Positions 7,998 to 17,252 are shown, numbered from the stretch's first letter. The stretch is 64,000 bases of DNA from Chitinophaga sp. sic0106 (GCF_019219075.1 NZ_JAHUWJ010000022.1:50271-114270); one strand, 5' to 3'. The notes: a model not told the origin generated them from the sequence alone. Translations and numbers: made by a program.

Positions 7998-8861
7998 ATG
8001 ATAAAGTATCTTCTCGCCCTCGCACTACCAGTGCTGCTTACAGCCTGTACCTCCCACCGCGGTAAGTACACCACGCCACGCCTGCAGGCCATTACCATCC
8101 ATGGTGAAAACAGCCCCTGGATAAGTTTCAGCTATAATAAAGACGGGCAGATGACCTCCCTGACAAAACATCCTAACACAACCGATACCAATACCATCCG
8201 CTTTGAATATGACCACCTCAACCGACTCACCGGTATGCGCTGCGAAACAACCTCCCGCAACAAGGTAACAGTTACCAAAACAGCAGCCGTAAAAGACTGG
8301 GACTTACGTGGTAATATCAAAGAAGTAGACTTCTTCGACGGTGATAAACAACACGTACGCACCGCCCGTATCCAATGGCAAAACGACCAGCCATTGTCGC
8401 TCAAATACACCGACCTTAAACAGGCTACCAGCTGGGATTATATAGAAGGCAACCCCACCTGGAAAAACATCGCCAAAGATCCGCAGGAAGATACCACCAT
8501 CTACTTTACCAAAGCCAGCTGCGACTGGGACAACTCCTATAACCCGCTGGCACGGCTGGCCAATCAGCTCCTCCTTGCAGACACCATTCCGCAAGGTCAT
8601 GCCAGCGAGCCCCTCCCTGACCTCGCCAACCTGCTCCTCCATGTCAGCTTCAACAACCCCAGCAGGATACAGTTGGACGAGAAACAGGAAACCGTTACCC
8701 AACAAGGCGTAATGGCATTATCCCGCTCCACCACTGTACAGTATATGTATGCCTGCAACGGAAACGGTTATCCCCGCAGCGCTAACGTCTACCTACATAC
8801 AAAAGGTTATACGCAACTCAATAATACCTGCAATACCGTGGTAGATTACAGCTACGAATAA
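7998..8861 (+). CDS. Lipoprotein of unknown function, YD-like strands
   Basis: This 287-residue exported lipoprotein has a signal peptide ending in LLTAC (Cys17). The mature part has a stretch resembling YD/RHS-type strands (FSYNKDGQMTSLTKHP, then FEYDHLNRLTGM, at about 46-80), but no full repeat series and no toxin domain. The rest is beta-rich with conserved tryptophans. No family name is recognised with certainty. It lies 13 bp after the ribosomal terminator and begins a row of exported proteins (8-13 kb). Confidence 0.7.
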   Translation: MIKYLLALALPVLLTACTSHRGKYTTPRLQAITIHGENSPWISFSYNKDGQMTSLTKHPNTTDTNTIRFEYDHLNRLTGMRCETTSRNKVTVTKTAAVKDWDLRGNIKEVDFFDGDKQHVRTARIQWQNDQPLSLKYTDLKQATSWDYIEGNPTWKNIAKDPQEDTTIYFTKASCDWDNSYNPLARLANQLLLADTIPQGHASEPLPDLANLLLHVSFNNPSRIQLDEKQETVTQQGVMALSRSTTVQYMYACNGNGYPRSANVYLHTKGYTQLNNTCNTVVDYSYE

Positions 8862-8880
8862 CTGAGCCTCAATATTTTAT

Positions 8881-8908
8881 TTCACGATTTTTCGTAACTT
8901 ATCGTGAA
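8881..8908. repeat. Inverted repeat at the rhomboid start
   Basis: TTCACGAT (8881-8888) and ATCGTGAA (8901-8908) form an 8-bp perfect inverted repeat with a 12-nt spacer. The right arm overlaps the first base of the rhomboid start codon. It could be an operator, a terminator of the upstream gene, or an RNA hairpin hiding the start. Confidence 0.5.
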
Positions 8909-9531
8909 TGCAAATATTAAAACGCCTGTATAATGCACCGGTTACCCTTTCACTGATTGTAGTGAATACCATCGTATTTTGCATGATGGCCATCAAAGGA
9001 CATGAAATCTGGTGGGGTGATGCAGACGATCTCCTGCAATGGGGCGCCAACTACTGGCCACTCACCAGCCAGCAACATCAATACTGGCGGCTGCTTACAA
9101 GTATGTTTCTACACGCGGGACTATGGCACCTGTTTACCAACATGCTGGGACTACTAATAGCAGGCATATTCCTGGAACCCATTCTTAAAGGACCAAAATT
9201 TTGCATAGTGTACCTGGTGACAGGCCTCGTGGCAGATTATGCCAGCATATGGTTCCATCCCGATGCAGTGGGCGTAGGCGCATCAGGAGCTATATTTGGC
9301 ATTTACGGCGCCTTTCTGGCCCTTTTAACTACGCCGCTGTTTAAACGGTCCGCCAAAATGCCTTTCCTCATTTTTATCGCCTTATTTGTGGGCTTAAACA
9401 TCATCGTGGCCTGTTTCACCGTTGGTATTGACAATATTGCACACCTCACCGGCTTCGGCTGCGGTATACTCACCGGCTATTTGCTGTACTTTACCTTATC
9501 CAAGACTGATGCCGGCCGGTTGTCAAACTAA
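8908..9531 (+). CDS. Rhomboid-family intramembrane serine protease
   Basis: This 207-residue polytopic membrane protein has the core features of rhomboid proteases: HAGLWHLFTNM on helix 2 (Asn78 for the oxyanion hole), GASGAIFG with nucleophile Ser126, and NIAHLTGFGCG with catalytic His179. The six core helices fit the length, and there is no soluble extra domain. Substrates are unknown. The catalytic dyad is intact, so activity is expected. Neighbours are lipoproteins on the same strand, but nothing ties them functionally. Confidence 0.9.
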   Translation: MQILKRLYNAPVTLSLIVVNTIVFCMMAIKGHEIWWGDADDLLQWGANYWPLTSQQHQYWRLLTSMFLHAGLWHLFTNMLGLLIAGIFLEPILKGPKFCIVYLVTGLVADYASIWFHPDAVGVGASGAIFGIYGAFLALLTTPLFKRSAKMPFLIFIALFVGLNIIVACFTVGIDNIAHLTGFGCGILTGYLLYFTLSKTDAGRLSN

Positions 9532-9555
9532 TCTCCCAACGAACACTTAAATACT

Positions 9556-9563
9556 TATTTTTG
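9556..9563 (+). promoter_or_regulatory. Promoter -7 box before the 251-aa lipoprotein
   Basis: TATTTTTG matches TANNTTTG exactly. It covers a TTG that could be taken as the start codon of the next gene, which argues for the ATG at 9579 instead. The leader would be only about 10 nt. Confidence 0.55.
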
Positions 9564-9578
9564 CAGATCAGCAACTTT

Positions 9579-10334
9579 ATGATGAAAATGTACAAAAACC
9601 TGTTTTACCTGGCAGCACTGGCAGTAATACTTTGGAGCTGCGGACAGCAGAAATCAACGAAACAAACGACCACAACGGATTCCACCGGCATACAAACGGT
9701 AAACGTACCAGCCACCTCCGACACACCCATCGACACATTAGAACTGGCAGGGAAAACCTACCTGATCTATACCATCGATTCTATGGTATTTGAAAGCTTC
9801 AAATTACAACCACAGGATACCAGCGAAACACTCGCCCTGGCTAAAGATTCAACCGTTAAAAGATCAGGCAATACCTTACAGTTTAAATTACAAAACGGTA
9901 AAACCACCACCCTCACGGATAAAGATGATGACGCGGAAAACGAAGGCGACTTCGTGCATTTCGCCTATTTAAGCGACTATCCGGAAATCAACAGCAAAGG
10001 CATCGTCGCCTATTATTACGAGTCACAGGATTTCCTGCTGCTCAATACCCTTACAGGCGATACCCTGCACCTCTGGACAGAACCTATCTTCTCTCCGGAT
10101 AAAAAACAAATACTCTGCGCCAGCATGGACCTGGTGGCAGCCTTTATGCCAAACGGCTTCCAGCTGTTTAATATCGAAAAAGACAGTATCCGCTACGTAG
10201 GTGAAACTAACCTGGAAAAATGGGGACCTACCGAAACTAAATGGGTGGATACCAAAACAATCCTCTGCCGCTATATCAGTATCGACGACGAAGGAACCAC
10301 TAAGTCCCTGCACGTAAAAATGGTACAGCAATAA
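9579..10334 (+). CDS. Lipoprotein of unknown function
   Basis: The product is about 251 residues. The signal peptide starts MMKMYKNLFYLAALAVIL and ends in a WSC lipobox, so this is a lipoprotein. A threonine/serine-rich linker follows (STKQTTTTDSTG), then a folded domain with tryptophans and alternating strands. An upstream in-frame TTG at 9561 is rejected because it is part of the -7 box. No family was recognised and no catalytic motif is evident. It is 35 bp from the next exported small protein. Confidence 0.7.
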   Translation: MMKMYKNLFYLAALAVILWSCGQQKSTKQTTTTDSTGIQTVNVPATSDTPIDTLELAGKTYLIYTIDSMVFESFKLQPQDTSETLALAKDSTVKRSGNTLQFKLQNGKTTTLTDKDDDAENEGDFVHFAYLSDYPEINSKGIVAYYYESQDFLLLNTLTGDTLHLWTEPIFSPDKKQILCASMDLVAAFMPNGFQLFNIEKDSIRYVGETNLEKWGPTETKWVDTKTILCRYISIDDEGTTKSLHVKMVQQ

Positions 10335-10368
10335 ATTTTTCAGTATCTTAAAGATAAATCCGTCACAT

Positions 10369-10746
10369 ATGAAACAGCTGGCCACTACCCTGCTCCTCCT
10401 CATTTTCGGTGTTTATTTTCAAGGTACCCAGGCGCAAAATCCAACAATAAATATTGAAGGAACTTCTGCCTCTATTGTCAGCAAACTGAGTAAATCCCTG
10501 GTGCTCACTGATCAGCAGCAACCTAAGTTACTCAACCTCGTTACCAATTATCTGCAACAAAAATCCAATATACAGGCACTCAAAGGCAGCAATGAAAAGG
10601 CTTACCAGACCAAGCTTAACAGCATGCAAAACGGCCTTAACAACAAACTGAAAGCATTACTGGGCACGGAACAGTTCAACGACTATCTCAGCCTGAAACC
10701 GGCAGCACCGGATGCCACCAATGTGCTGACCTATCTGTACTATTAG
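10369..10746 (+). CDS. Small exported helical protein of unknown function
   Basis: This 125-residue protein has a signal peptide cleaved near GTQAQ (residue about 23). The mature part is glutamine/leucine-rich and mostly helical (LTDQQQPKLLNLVTNYLQQKS, then LNSMQNGLNNKLKALLG). It resembles small periplasmic helical proteins of Bacteroidota in general form, but no named family is recognised. It ends 24 bp before a terminator. Confidence 0.7.
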   Translation: MKQLATTLLLLIFGVYFQGTQAQNPTINIEGTSASIVSKLSKSLVLTDQQQPKLLNLVTNYLQQKSNIQALKGSNEKAYQTKLNSMQNGLNNKLKALLGTEQFNDYLSLKPAAPDATNVLTYLYY

Positions 10747-10770
10747 ATCTCACGATAATTAAGTATTTTC

Positions 10771-10809
10771 AGGCGCTTCCCTTTGCAAAAGGTGAGGCGC
10801 CTTTTTTTA
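10771..10809 (+). terminator. Intrinsic terminator after the exported-protein cluster
   Basis: The outer stem AGGCGC/GCGCCT (10771-10776 with 10797-10802) encloses a CCTTTTGC-type inner pairing and is followed directly by seven T residues. Confidence 0.85.
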
Positions 10810-10829
10810 TCAGTGAACAATTATTAACA

Positions 10830-13190
10830 ATGCAATTCCTTAAGTTAACATCCGCTGCGCTGTTTGCGGCAGGCACCGCCTTGTGGGCCACGCCCCTGGC
10901 TGCTCAGCAAAATACCGACTCCCTTCAGCTCGCAGCAGTAGTGAAAGCCCTGCCGCCTTTATCACCTGTAAAATCCGGTCAGACTACTTTAACGCTGCCC
11001 CAAGCCCCCGCAGGCTATCAGCTGCTGCTGAAAGGCTCCGACAGGATACCAGTCATTAACCTGGACGGGCACGTGACCACTCCCCTTACGGATGCCACCG
11101 TAAACCTGTACTTCGTATTGCAACGCCAGTCCGATGGTACGGAAATGGATGCCCCTATGTCTGTTCTTGTTTCAGGGAGATACGGGCCGCCGCCGGCAGA
11201 ACAGCCCTTCGTAATTCCGGCACTGCGCGAATGGCATAGTTACGCAGGCAACTATATACTGACCCCAAAGGCAAGAGTTATCATAGACCCGGTGTATGCC
11301 AAACAACTGGAAAGCGTAGCACAGCGTCTCACCGCTGATATAGCTGCTACCACATCTGCCTATAAAATAACTTACAAAACCGGTAAACCTGTTGCCGGCG
11401 ATATATGGCTGACATTAGCCGGCGCAGATGCTAATCTTGGCCAGGAAGGCTATCAGCTGGACATCAACGAGGTAGTAACGGTAACGGCTACACACCCAAC
11501 CGGAGCCTTGTGGGGAGCACAAACCATCCTGCAGCTGCTGCAGCAGTCGCCCACCCGCAACACGCTACCAAAGGGGATCACACGTGATTACCCTAAATAC
11601 GCAGTGCGTGGCTTCGTGCTTGATGCCGGCAGAAAGTTTTTCACGATGGATTTCCTCCGGAACTACGTGAAATTCATGTCTTACTATAAGATGAATGACT
11701 TCCATGTACACCTGAACGACAACGGATTTGCCAAGTTTTTCGGGGATAACTGGGATAGTACCTATTCCGCCTTCCGCCTCGAAAACAGTACCTACCCAGG
11801 CCTTACCGCCGAAGATGGTTCCTACTCCAAAAAAGAATTCATTGCCCTGCAACGTATGGCCGACAGCTTCGGCGTTCGCATCATCCCGGAAATAGATGTG
11901 CCGGCACATTCCCTCGCATTGAGTAAAGCCCTGCCGGCAGTAGCCAGCGATAAATATGGCCGTGACCATCTCAACCTCGAACCTGTATCCTGGCAAATGG
12001 TGGACAATATTTTTAAAGAATACCTGGAAGGCCCGGAGCCAGTATTTGTTGGCAATGAAGTACATATCGGCACCGATGAATACGACAAAAAAGAATCAGA
12101 AAAATTCAGGGCATTCACCGACCACCTGATAAAATATGTGGAAGGATACGGCAAGAAAGTAAGGATGTGGGGCTCACTGACGCATGCAAAAGGTACGACT
12201 CCTGTGAAATCAGACGGAGTTACCATGAATGCCTGGTACAACGGCTATGCCGAACCCCGCGACATGATTAAGCTGGGCTACGACCTTATCAGTACCCCGG
12301 ACGGTTGGCTGTATATAGTGCCCGCAGCCGGCTACTATTACGACTACCTTAATATCTCCCGGCTATACAACAAATGGGAGCCGAATATGATTGGCAAAGA
12401 AGTATTTCCGTTCGGACATCCGAAAATTAAAGGCGGTGCCTTTGCTGTCTGGAATGATCATCCGGGCAATGGCATCACCGCTGAGGATGTACATGACCGG
12501 GCCTTTCCGGCCATGCAGGTCATGGCTGAGAAAATGTGGACCGGCTACAACGCACAACAACCGTATGAAACTTACCTCAGTAAAAGTAAACATCTGCCTG
12601 AAGGCCCAGGGCTGAACCTGCAATATAAATTAAACAGTAAGGATTCCATACTGATATCATATGATTTCAGGAACAAGAAAGATGGCAGCGGCAATAAGCA
12701 CGATGCCTCCTCACTGGTAAATGCTGCTATATCAGGTAAACTGACACTGAATGGCGGCAGGAGCTACCTGCAAACGCCAGTAGATGCTATCGGTTACGGC
12801 TATACGATTTGCTTTGACATTAACCCGGGAAAAAATAACAAACCAAATGCGGTCCTATTCTCCGGCCCCACCGGCAGTGTAAAACTATTGCAGCAGCAAA
12901 CCGGCAAACTCGGTTTCAGCAGAGAAGGCTACGACTACTACTTCAATTATGCGGTTCCTGCGGAAACCTGGACGCATATTGAGATTTCCGGTGATAACAA
13001 AGGCACCTCCCTGTTTGTAAATGGTATATTAACAGAACGGCTGGAAGGAGCTAAAATATCTTTTACCAACACGAAAGATAAGATTGCGAAGGTGCAAACG
13101 CTGGTGTTTCCATTTAAGTATATTGGGGATAGTGCGAATGCTTTTGTGGGTGAGTTGAAGAATATTAAAGTTTTGAACGGAAAAAAATAG
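10830..13190 (+). CDS. Exported beta-N-acetylhexosaminidase (GH20) with C-terminal LamG-like domain
   Basis: This 786-residue enzyme removes terminal beta-GlcNAc or GalNAc, for example from chitooligosaccharides or host glycans. A signal peptide ends near PLAAQQ. The GH20 N-terminal auxiliary domain spans about 140-240. The TIM-barrel starts at YAVRGFVLDAGRKFF (about 255). The catalytic Asp-Glu pair is Asp416-Glu417 in HIGTDEY, where the usual second glycine of HxGGDE is threonine. From about 605 a concanavalin/LamG-like domain follows, probably for carbohydrate binding. There is no lipobox, so it is periplasmic or secreted. No TonB-dependent (SusCD) pair lies beside it. Confidence 0.92.
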   Translation: MQFLKLTSAALFAAGTALWATPLAAQQNTDSLQLAAVVKALPPLSPVKSGQTTLTLPQAPAGYQLLLKGSDRIPVINLDGHVTTPLTDATVNLYFVLQRQSDGTEMDAPMSVLVSGRYGPPPAEQPFVIPALREWHSYAGNYILTPKARVIIDPVYAKQLESVAQRLTADIAATTSAYKITYKTGKPVAGDIWLTLAGADANLGQEGYQLDINEVVTVTATHPTGALWGAQTILQLLQQSPTRNTLPKGITRDYPKYAVRGFVLDAGRKFFTMDFLRNYVKFMSYYKMNDFHVHLNDNGFAKFFGDNWDSTYSAFRLENSTYPGLTAEDGSYSKKEFIALQRMADSFGVRIIPEIDVPAHSLALSKALPAVASDKYGRDHLNLEPVSWQMVDNIFKEYLEGPEPVFVGNEVHIGTDEYDKKESEKFRAFTDHLIKYVEGYGKKVRMWGSLTHAKGTTPVKSDGVTMNAWYNGYAEPRDMIKLGYDLISTPDGWLYIVPAAGYYYDYLNISRLYNKWEPNMIGKEVFPFGHPKIKGGAFAVWNDHPGNGITAEDVHDRAFPAMQVMAEKMWTGYNAQQPYETYLSKSKHLPEGPGLNLQYKLNSKDSILISYDFRNKKDGSGNKHDASSLVNAAISGKLTLNGGRSYLQTPVDAIGYGYTICFDINPGKNNKPNAVLFSGPTGSVKLLQQQTGKLGFSREGYDYYFNYAVPAETWTHIEISGDNKGTSLFVNGILTERLEGAKISFTNTKDKIAKVQTLVFPFKYIGDSANAFVGELKNIKVLNGKK

Positions 13191-13380
13191 AATTCCTACA
13201 AACTCTTTAAAACCAGTTTTAACAATCAGTTTTTTAAAGTCATTTAAATTCAATGATTCGAATGGCTTTAAAAAACTGAAAATCAACAATTTAAATTTTA
13301 AAAATTTGGTATTTGAATTTTGATTTTATCCTTAGTAAATCGTATTTTAGTAGAAAGAAATATGAACTTCATTTAAGTTT
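13191..13380. other. AT-rich boundary with long hairpin and putative promoter
   Basis: CAGTTTTTTAAAG (13227-13239) and CTTTAAAAAACTG (13266-13278) form a perfect 13-bp stem, extended by inner GTCATT/AATGGC pairing. It can serve as the terminator of the GH20 gene. Further on, TTTG at 13319-13322, 20 nt, then TATTTTAG at 13343-13350 is a near match to the Bacteroidota promoter and would start transcription about 24 nt before the next gene. The DNA is clearly richer in A and T than the flanking genes. Confidence 0.55.
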
Positions 13381-14007
13381 ATGGCAGAAACAATATTAGA
13401 AAAAGAATCGGTGGTTGATTACTGGATTTCCACTAATCCAGAAAATCATACACACTATTTTCTGAGCTTTGATCAGTGTATTATTGTTAATCTCATAAAT
13501 CATCATTACGAAACCAGAATTATTAATTCCGCCAAGAACAAAAAAGGCATCTGTATTCGTATTGCATTTGAGAAGCCAGAACTAATTGAGGCCCATGAGC
13601 TGGAATTGATATTATACCTAAAAGAAGGCGAGCTTGATAAACTCTTACGCGAGGCTAAAGAGTCGGACATAAAAAAGGCTGAGGCACGCTGTTTATCAGT
13701 AAAATTGGATATAGAAAAAGAGGTAAGCATGATAAAAGAGAGCCGGACAAATGCTATGGTGTTTTATGAACGTACAGAGCTTGCACATACACTTTTACGT
13801 CGCGCGATTAACGCTTATTCCAATATATTGCACCGTGCCGAATACCGTAAAGATGCTGATACATTAAAAATGGATTTGGATACGGTCAAAAAAAACAAAG
13901 ATATTGCGCTGGAAACTTTGAGAAATGCAAGCTTCGATTCCCTGGATGAGATGAACTATATTATTGATACTTATTCAACCATTGTTAAAGAACTGTATCG
14001 CGCTTAA
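13381..14007 (+). CDS. Unknown protein coupled to the zeta toxin (candidate antitoxin)
   Basis: This 208-residue cytosolic protein has no signal peptide. The N-terminal ~90 residues look mixed alpha/beta, with YFLSFDQCIIVNLINHHYET. From about residue 95 it is strongly helical and charged (KEGELDKLLREAKESDIKKAEAR and on), possibly coiled-coil. Its TAA shares its last base with the ATG of the zeta gene (TAATG at 14005-14009), the tight coupling seen in toxin-antitoxin pairs. No sequence match to the known epsilon or PezA antitoxins is recognised; it is much longer than epsilon (about 90 residues). An antitoxin role is inferred from position only. Its codon use is AT-rich compared with the surrounding genes, which suggests transfer. 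Confidence 0.6.
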   Translation: MAETILEKESVVDYWISTNPENHTHYFLSFDQCIIVNLINHHYETRIINSAKNKKGICIRIAFEKPELIEAHELELILYLKEGELDKLLREAKESDIKKAEARCLSVKLDIEKEVSMIKESRTNAMVFYERTELAHTLLRRAINAYSNILHRAEYRKDADTLKMDLDTVKKNKDIALETLRNASFDSLDEMNYIIDTYSTIVKELYRA

Positions 14008-14861
14008 TGAAACCCGACTACCCCCAAATATCCTCATCTGAACAAGAGGCTATAAGTAATCAGATCATAGCCGAAGAAACAGCAGAACTGATTCCATCCC
14101 TACCTCCATCGTATTACCTGGTAGGCGCGCAGCCTGGTGCTGGAAAAACCGAAATTATTCATCAGATAAGAATTGAAACCAGTAGAAACCTCCTGGTCTG
14201 TAACGCTGATGACTTTCGGGAGCGGCATCCGAATGCAGCCAGGATCCTTCAGGACCGCGAATCAGATTTCCCGGACCTGACCTGGCCACTTGCAGACTTT
14301 TGTAATACAAGGTTAAAAAAGCATGGAATAGCTAACAACTTAAACATACTTATCGAAACAACATTGCAGGATTACAAATTAGTGTTAGCAGATTTCGAAC
14401 GTATGAAGGCGCTAGGTTACAGAACACATTTATTACTACTGGCAGTTCCATCCTACATGAGCTGATTAGGGACAAAAATTCGTTTTGAAAGTCTGAAAGC
14501 CGCAACTGGTTATGGAAGGCAAGTTTCCGATGAAGCACATGATGTGCGATTTGCAAAGCTCCAAACCAAACTTCCAGACTTTGTAAATTGCTCTGCTATT
14601 GATGAAGTAAGGTTATTTAAACGGAAAGATTTTATAACTCCAGGAGATTGTTCAGCGATGATTAATATTTCAAACTCCAAAGTAGAAGTTGTTGCAAAAT
14701 ATTATGAAGTGGTGAATAGTAATATAACCTTTCAGGCAAAAGCAAATTATTATGAAGTAGCATCCCAAATAGAGAGGTTAATGACTCAGAGAGGTGCTGA
14801 TAGGAAGGAGATCAATCAGTTCAAATACCAGTTAGAAAAACGCCTCAACATGGAGTGCTGA
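14007..14861 (+). pseudogene. Zeta-toxin family kinase gene with in-frame TGA
   Basis: Zeta toxins phosphorylate UDP-N-acetylglucosamine and so block cell-wall synthesis. The Walker A motif GAQPGAGKTE is at residues 40-49, followed by NADDFRERHP (substrate region) and ETTLQD. Codon 153 (14463-14465) is TGA. After it the same frame stays open to 14861 and reads LGTKIRFESLKAATGYGRQV, family-like sequence, giving 284 codons in all. One base change (TGG to TGA, expected Trp at SYMS-W-LGT) explains it, so this is a nonsense mutant rather than a frameshift. The product as written is 152 residues and keeps the P-loop but lacks the C-terminal half. Readthrough or a sequencing error are alternatives. 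Confidence 0.8.
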
Positions 14862-14882
14862 TTTTTTTACATGCAGTTCTTT

Positions 14883-16094
14883 TTACATCATTTTATTAAA
14901 CACCCCGTCATCATACGCAGTCGCATACTCTCTAAAATCCTCCAGCACCTGCTCTGAATAAGAAGCTGCATATTCATACAGCGTATCTTTCCAGTTATCC
15001 ACACTGCTGCCAAAATCTATCAGCTCATCCGCAATCGCTGATCCCTGGCGGCCTCCCGAGCGCAGGCAATCCCAACCCAATATCTGTCCCATGGTGGTCA
15101 GGATTTCTTCCAGCTGGGGAATATTACCTGCAAATAATTCGAAGTTAAGTTTATCAGTACTCGGTTGTAGTTGCTTTAATACAAATTGTCGCCCATCCAC
15201 ATTTACGGAATGTAGCAATGCCGGATAAGCTGCCTGTACGCGCTTTTGCACTTCTGTGATCCGATGTGCCTCGTCCATCCACACTGGCTGCGAGAAATCG
15301 TGGTATTGCAACATACAGGAGGGGTTCGCTCTTTTGAGGTCCAGCAGGTGATATTCACCGGGTACCATATCGTAAGTGGCGAGTAACACATAGCGTTCCA
15401 CACCCAGGCTACCGGTACCGGCTATACGATACGCTGCATCCACCACCCTGTAACCCTTTAATGCCGGCCGTTTGGCTGCCCAGCTATTTACTGCATGGGT
15501 TACCATCTCCCGTTCTACCTTCGGTGTTTTAATTGTTTTGAGATCATCAATCAGCAGGCGTGGTTTATCCTCTTTCACATACATCCGTTTGCCAAGAAAT
15601 GGTTTCAGTTTCCTGTTACGGACCGTATCCAGGAAAAGGCGGATAGTGCCTGTTGCAGCCTGCTTTTCCAAAGAACGGATGTAACCAAAAGTAAGCGTAT
15701 CCGCGTAGGATTTAATGAAAATTCCAGCGAGTTTTTTAGCTTCTTTTGCATTAACGTGCAACACATCTGAGGTCAGGATAATGCTGCATAAAAGGCGGGC
15801 AGGGTCCAGCAGGCATGGCGCCAGTGCTGCTTCATCAAAGTCATTGATATCGAAATAAGGAATATGATTATCTGCTTTGTAGCTGCCGAAATTTTCGAGG
15901 TGAAGATCGCCGCAAATCCAGCTACGCGGGGATTTCAGTAACTGATTACCTGCAGGAAAATCCTGGTAAAACAGGTGGCAGGAGCCCCTGAAAAAGCGGA
16001 GTGGATTCCGGCGCATAGCCGCATACTTCATAGAAAGCAAGGCAGGAATGCGGCCTTCGTTAAAATGTTTAATCCTGTCTGGAATCTGCTGCAT
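14883..16094 (-). CDS. DUF2252 family protein
   Basis: This 403-residue cytosolic protein matches the DUF2252 group. Motifs include SMKYAAMRRNPLRFFRGSCH near 20-40, ICGDLHLENFG near 60-72 and YFDINDFDEA near 80-90. GDxHxxNF and the later Asp-rich motif recall the catalytic loop and metal site of aminoglycoside-phosphotransferase-like kinases. The family is described as kinase-like but its substrate is unknown. An inverted repeat (16097-16138) lies directly before its start. It converges with the zeta gene. Confidence 0.85.
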   Translation of the reverse strand: MQQIPDRIKHFNEGRIPALLSMKYAAMRRNPLRFFRGSCHLFYQDFPAGNQLLKSPRSWICGDLHLENFGSYKADNHIPYFDINDFDEAALAPCLLDPARLLCSIILTSDVLHVNAKEAKKLAGIFIKSYADTLTFGYIRSLEKQAATGTIRLFLDTVRNRKLKPFLGKRMYVKEDKPRLLIDDLKTIKTPKVEREMVTHAVNSWAAKRPALKGYRVVDAAYRIAGTGSLGVERYVLLATYDMVPGEYHLLDLKRANPSCMLQYHDFSQPVWMDEAHRITEVQKRVQAAYPALLHSVNVDGRQFVLKQLQPSTDKLNFELFAGNIPQLEEILTTMGQILGWDCLRSGGRQGSAIADELIDFGSSVDNWKDTLYEYAASYSEQVLEDFREYATAYDDGVFNKMM

Positions 16095-16096
16095 AT

Positions 16097-16138
16097 GGTA
16101 TCTTTATATCGCGCTTACCTGCGTTATATAAAGATACC
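16097..16138 (-). promoter_or_regulatory. 13-bp inverted repeat in the DUF2252 leader
   Basis: GGTATCTTTATAT (16097-16109) and ATATAAAGATACC (16126-16138) are perfect inverted arms with a 16-nt spacer. The structure starts 2 bp upstream of the DUF2252 ATG and lies between it and the stop of the upstream PLP enzyme. There is no T-run, so an operator or a start-site-masking RNA hairpin is as likely as a terminator. Confidence 0.6.
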
Positions 16139-16151
16139 AAATTCCGGCCGC

Positions 16152-17252
16152 TTACACGATGATCTGGCGGTCCCGCGCAATCACTTTCCAGGTGGCAGTT
16201 ACATCGTTATTTTCTGCCACGTATGCCTTTTCGTATAGTGCTACCGTAGGGCAAATATGTAATGTCACCCCGTAGGCAACGGTGCCTACCGGATAATCTG
16301 CTGCGGATGCTACTTTCAGCACCAGGTGTTCCTCACTCTGGGAGATAACCGTGCCGGGGATATTCAGAAATTCCACACGTGGCTGCGGGTTTTCAGCTGC
16401 TATGGATTTATGACCGAGGTCCAGGCAAATCAGCTGATCATCGATATGAGAGATTACGCGACTGAGCACGAGTGCAGCATAATCAAACTGTTGCTCCGGC
16501 AGGTTACGCGCGTAACCAAAATCCCAGAACACAAAAGTGCCGGGACTGCACTCTTCGCGGCGGCGTTGGGAATGGATAGGAAAGGTGGGCGTACCGCCTG
16601 CCACTACCAGTGGTACCGGCAATCCGGATGCAACCACATCGGCCACCAGGTTCACCACAGGCTCATATGCCTGGTCACATTTCTGTTTTCGTATGGCCAG
16701 GTCAGTATCATGGATATGACCATCATACACATGAAAACCCACCGGCAGTAAATTTTCAAGGGAGTGGACATATTGGTATAACCCCAGTGCGCCGTGATCC
16801 GGTTTTATACCGGTACGGTTCATGCCCACATTGATATCCATGTACACCTTCACGTGGCGGCCGCTTTGCTTAGCCAGCTCCTGGAGATCGTTAGCCGACT
16901 CCCTGTTATCTACCAGACAGGAAAATTGCGTACCGGGATACTTCTGTATCAACTCCAGGAAACGTACTGCCTTTGGGCCTACTGGCTGATAGGCCAGCAA
17001 TACATCAGCGGCACCGGCAAGGCCTGTCATTTCCGCTTCGGCGATGGTAGCGCATTTGAATTTATTGATACCGGCTCCCATCATCAGCTGCACCACTTCC
17101 GTCATCTTGTTTGTTTTTACGTGTGGGCGTAACCGTGATACGTTATCAATCATACCTTTTACCTTGTTGATATTTTCTATCACACGGTCTTTATAAATTA
17201 TGAGTGCAGGTGAATCCACCTGGGCTGCATTCTTCAGTTCGAACCAATTCAT
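16152..17252 (-). CDS. D-threonine aldolase / D-serine dehydratase-like PLP enzyme
   Basis: This is a fold-type III PLP enzyme of about 366 residues (alanine-racemase N-terminal domain). The PLP lysine lies in RPHVKTNKM (about 45-53), and VDNRES and DINVGMNRTG line the barrel. Near the C-terminus, LHICPTVALY supplies the His-X-Cys metal site typical of D-threonine aldolases and eukaryotic-type D-serine dehydratases. The start MNWFELKNAAQVDSPALII is preferred over a codon 18 bp upstream. It starts 10 bp after the stop of the GntP-family permease and is probably co-transcribed. The pair suggests uptake and cleavage of a D-3-hydroxyamino acid; the exact substrate is not determined. Confidence 0.85.
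   Translation of the reverse strand: MNWFELKNAAQVDSPALIIYKDRVIENINKVKGMIDNVSRLRPHVKTNKMTEVVQLMMGAGINKFKCATIAEAEMTGLAGAADVLLAYQPVGPKAVRFLELIQKYPGTQFSCLVDNRESANDLQELAKQSGRHVKVYMDINVGMNRTGIKPDHGALGLYQYVHSLENLLPVGFHVYDGHIHDTDLAIRKQKCDQAYEPVVNLVADVVASGLPVPLVVAGGTPTFPIHSQRRREECSPGTFVFWDFGYARNLPEQQFDYAALVLSRVISHIDDQLICLDLGHKSIAAENPQPRVEFLNIPGTVISQSEEHLVLKVASAADYPVGTVAYGVTLHICPTVALYEKAYVAENNDVTATWKVIARDRQIIV

Noticed and set aside
9561..9578. TTG start of the lipoprotein gene at 9561
   Set aside because: The TTG is the end of the -7 promoter box TATTTTTG; the ATG at 9579 gives a proper signal peptide.
14544..14861. Separate 105-residue gene after the zeta fragment
   Set aside because: It is in the same frame as the zeta gene, and family-like sequence continues across the TGA, so it is the gene's C-terminal part.
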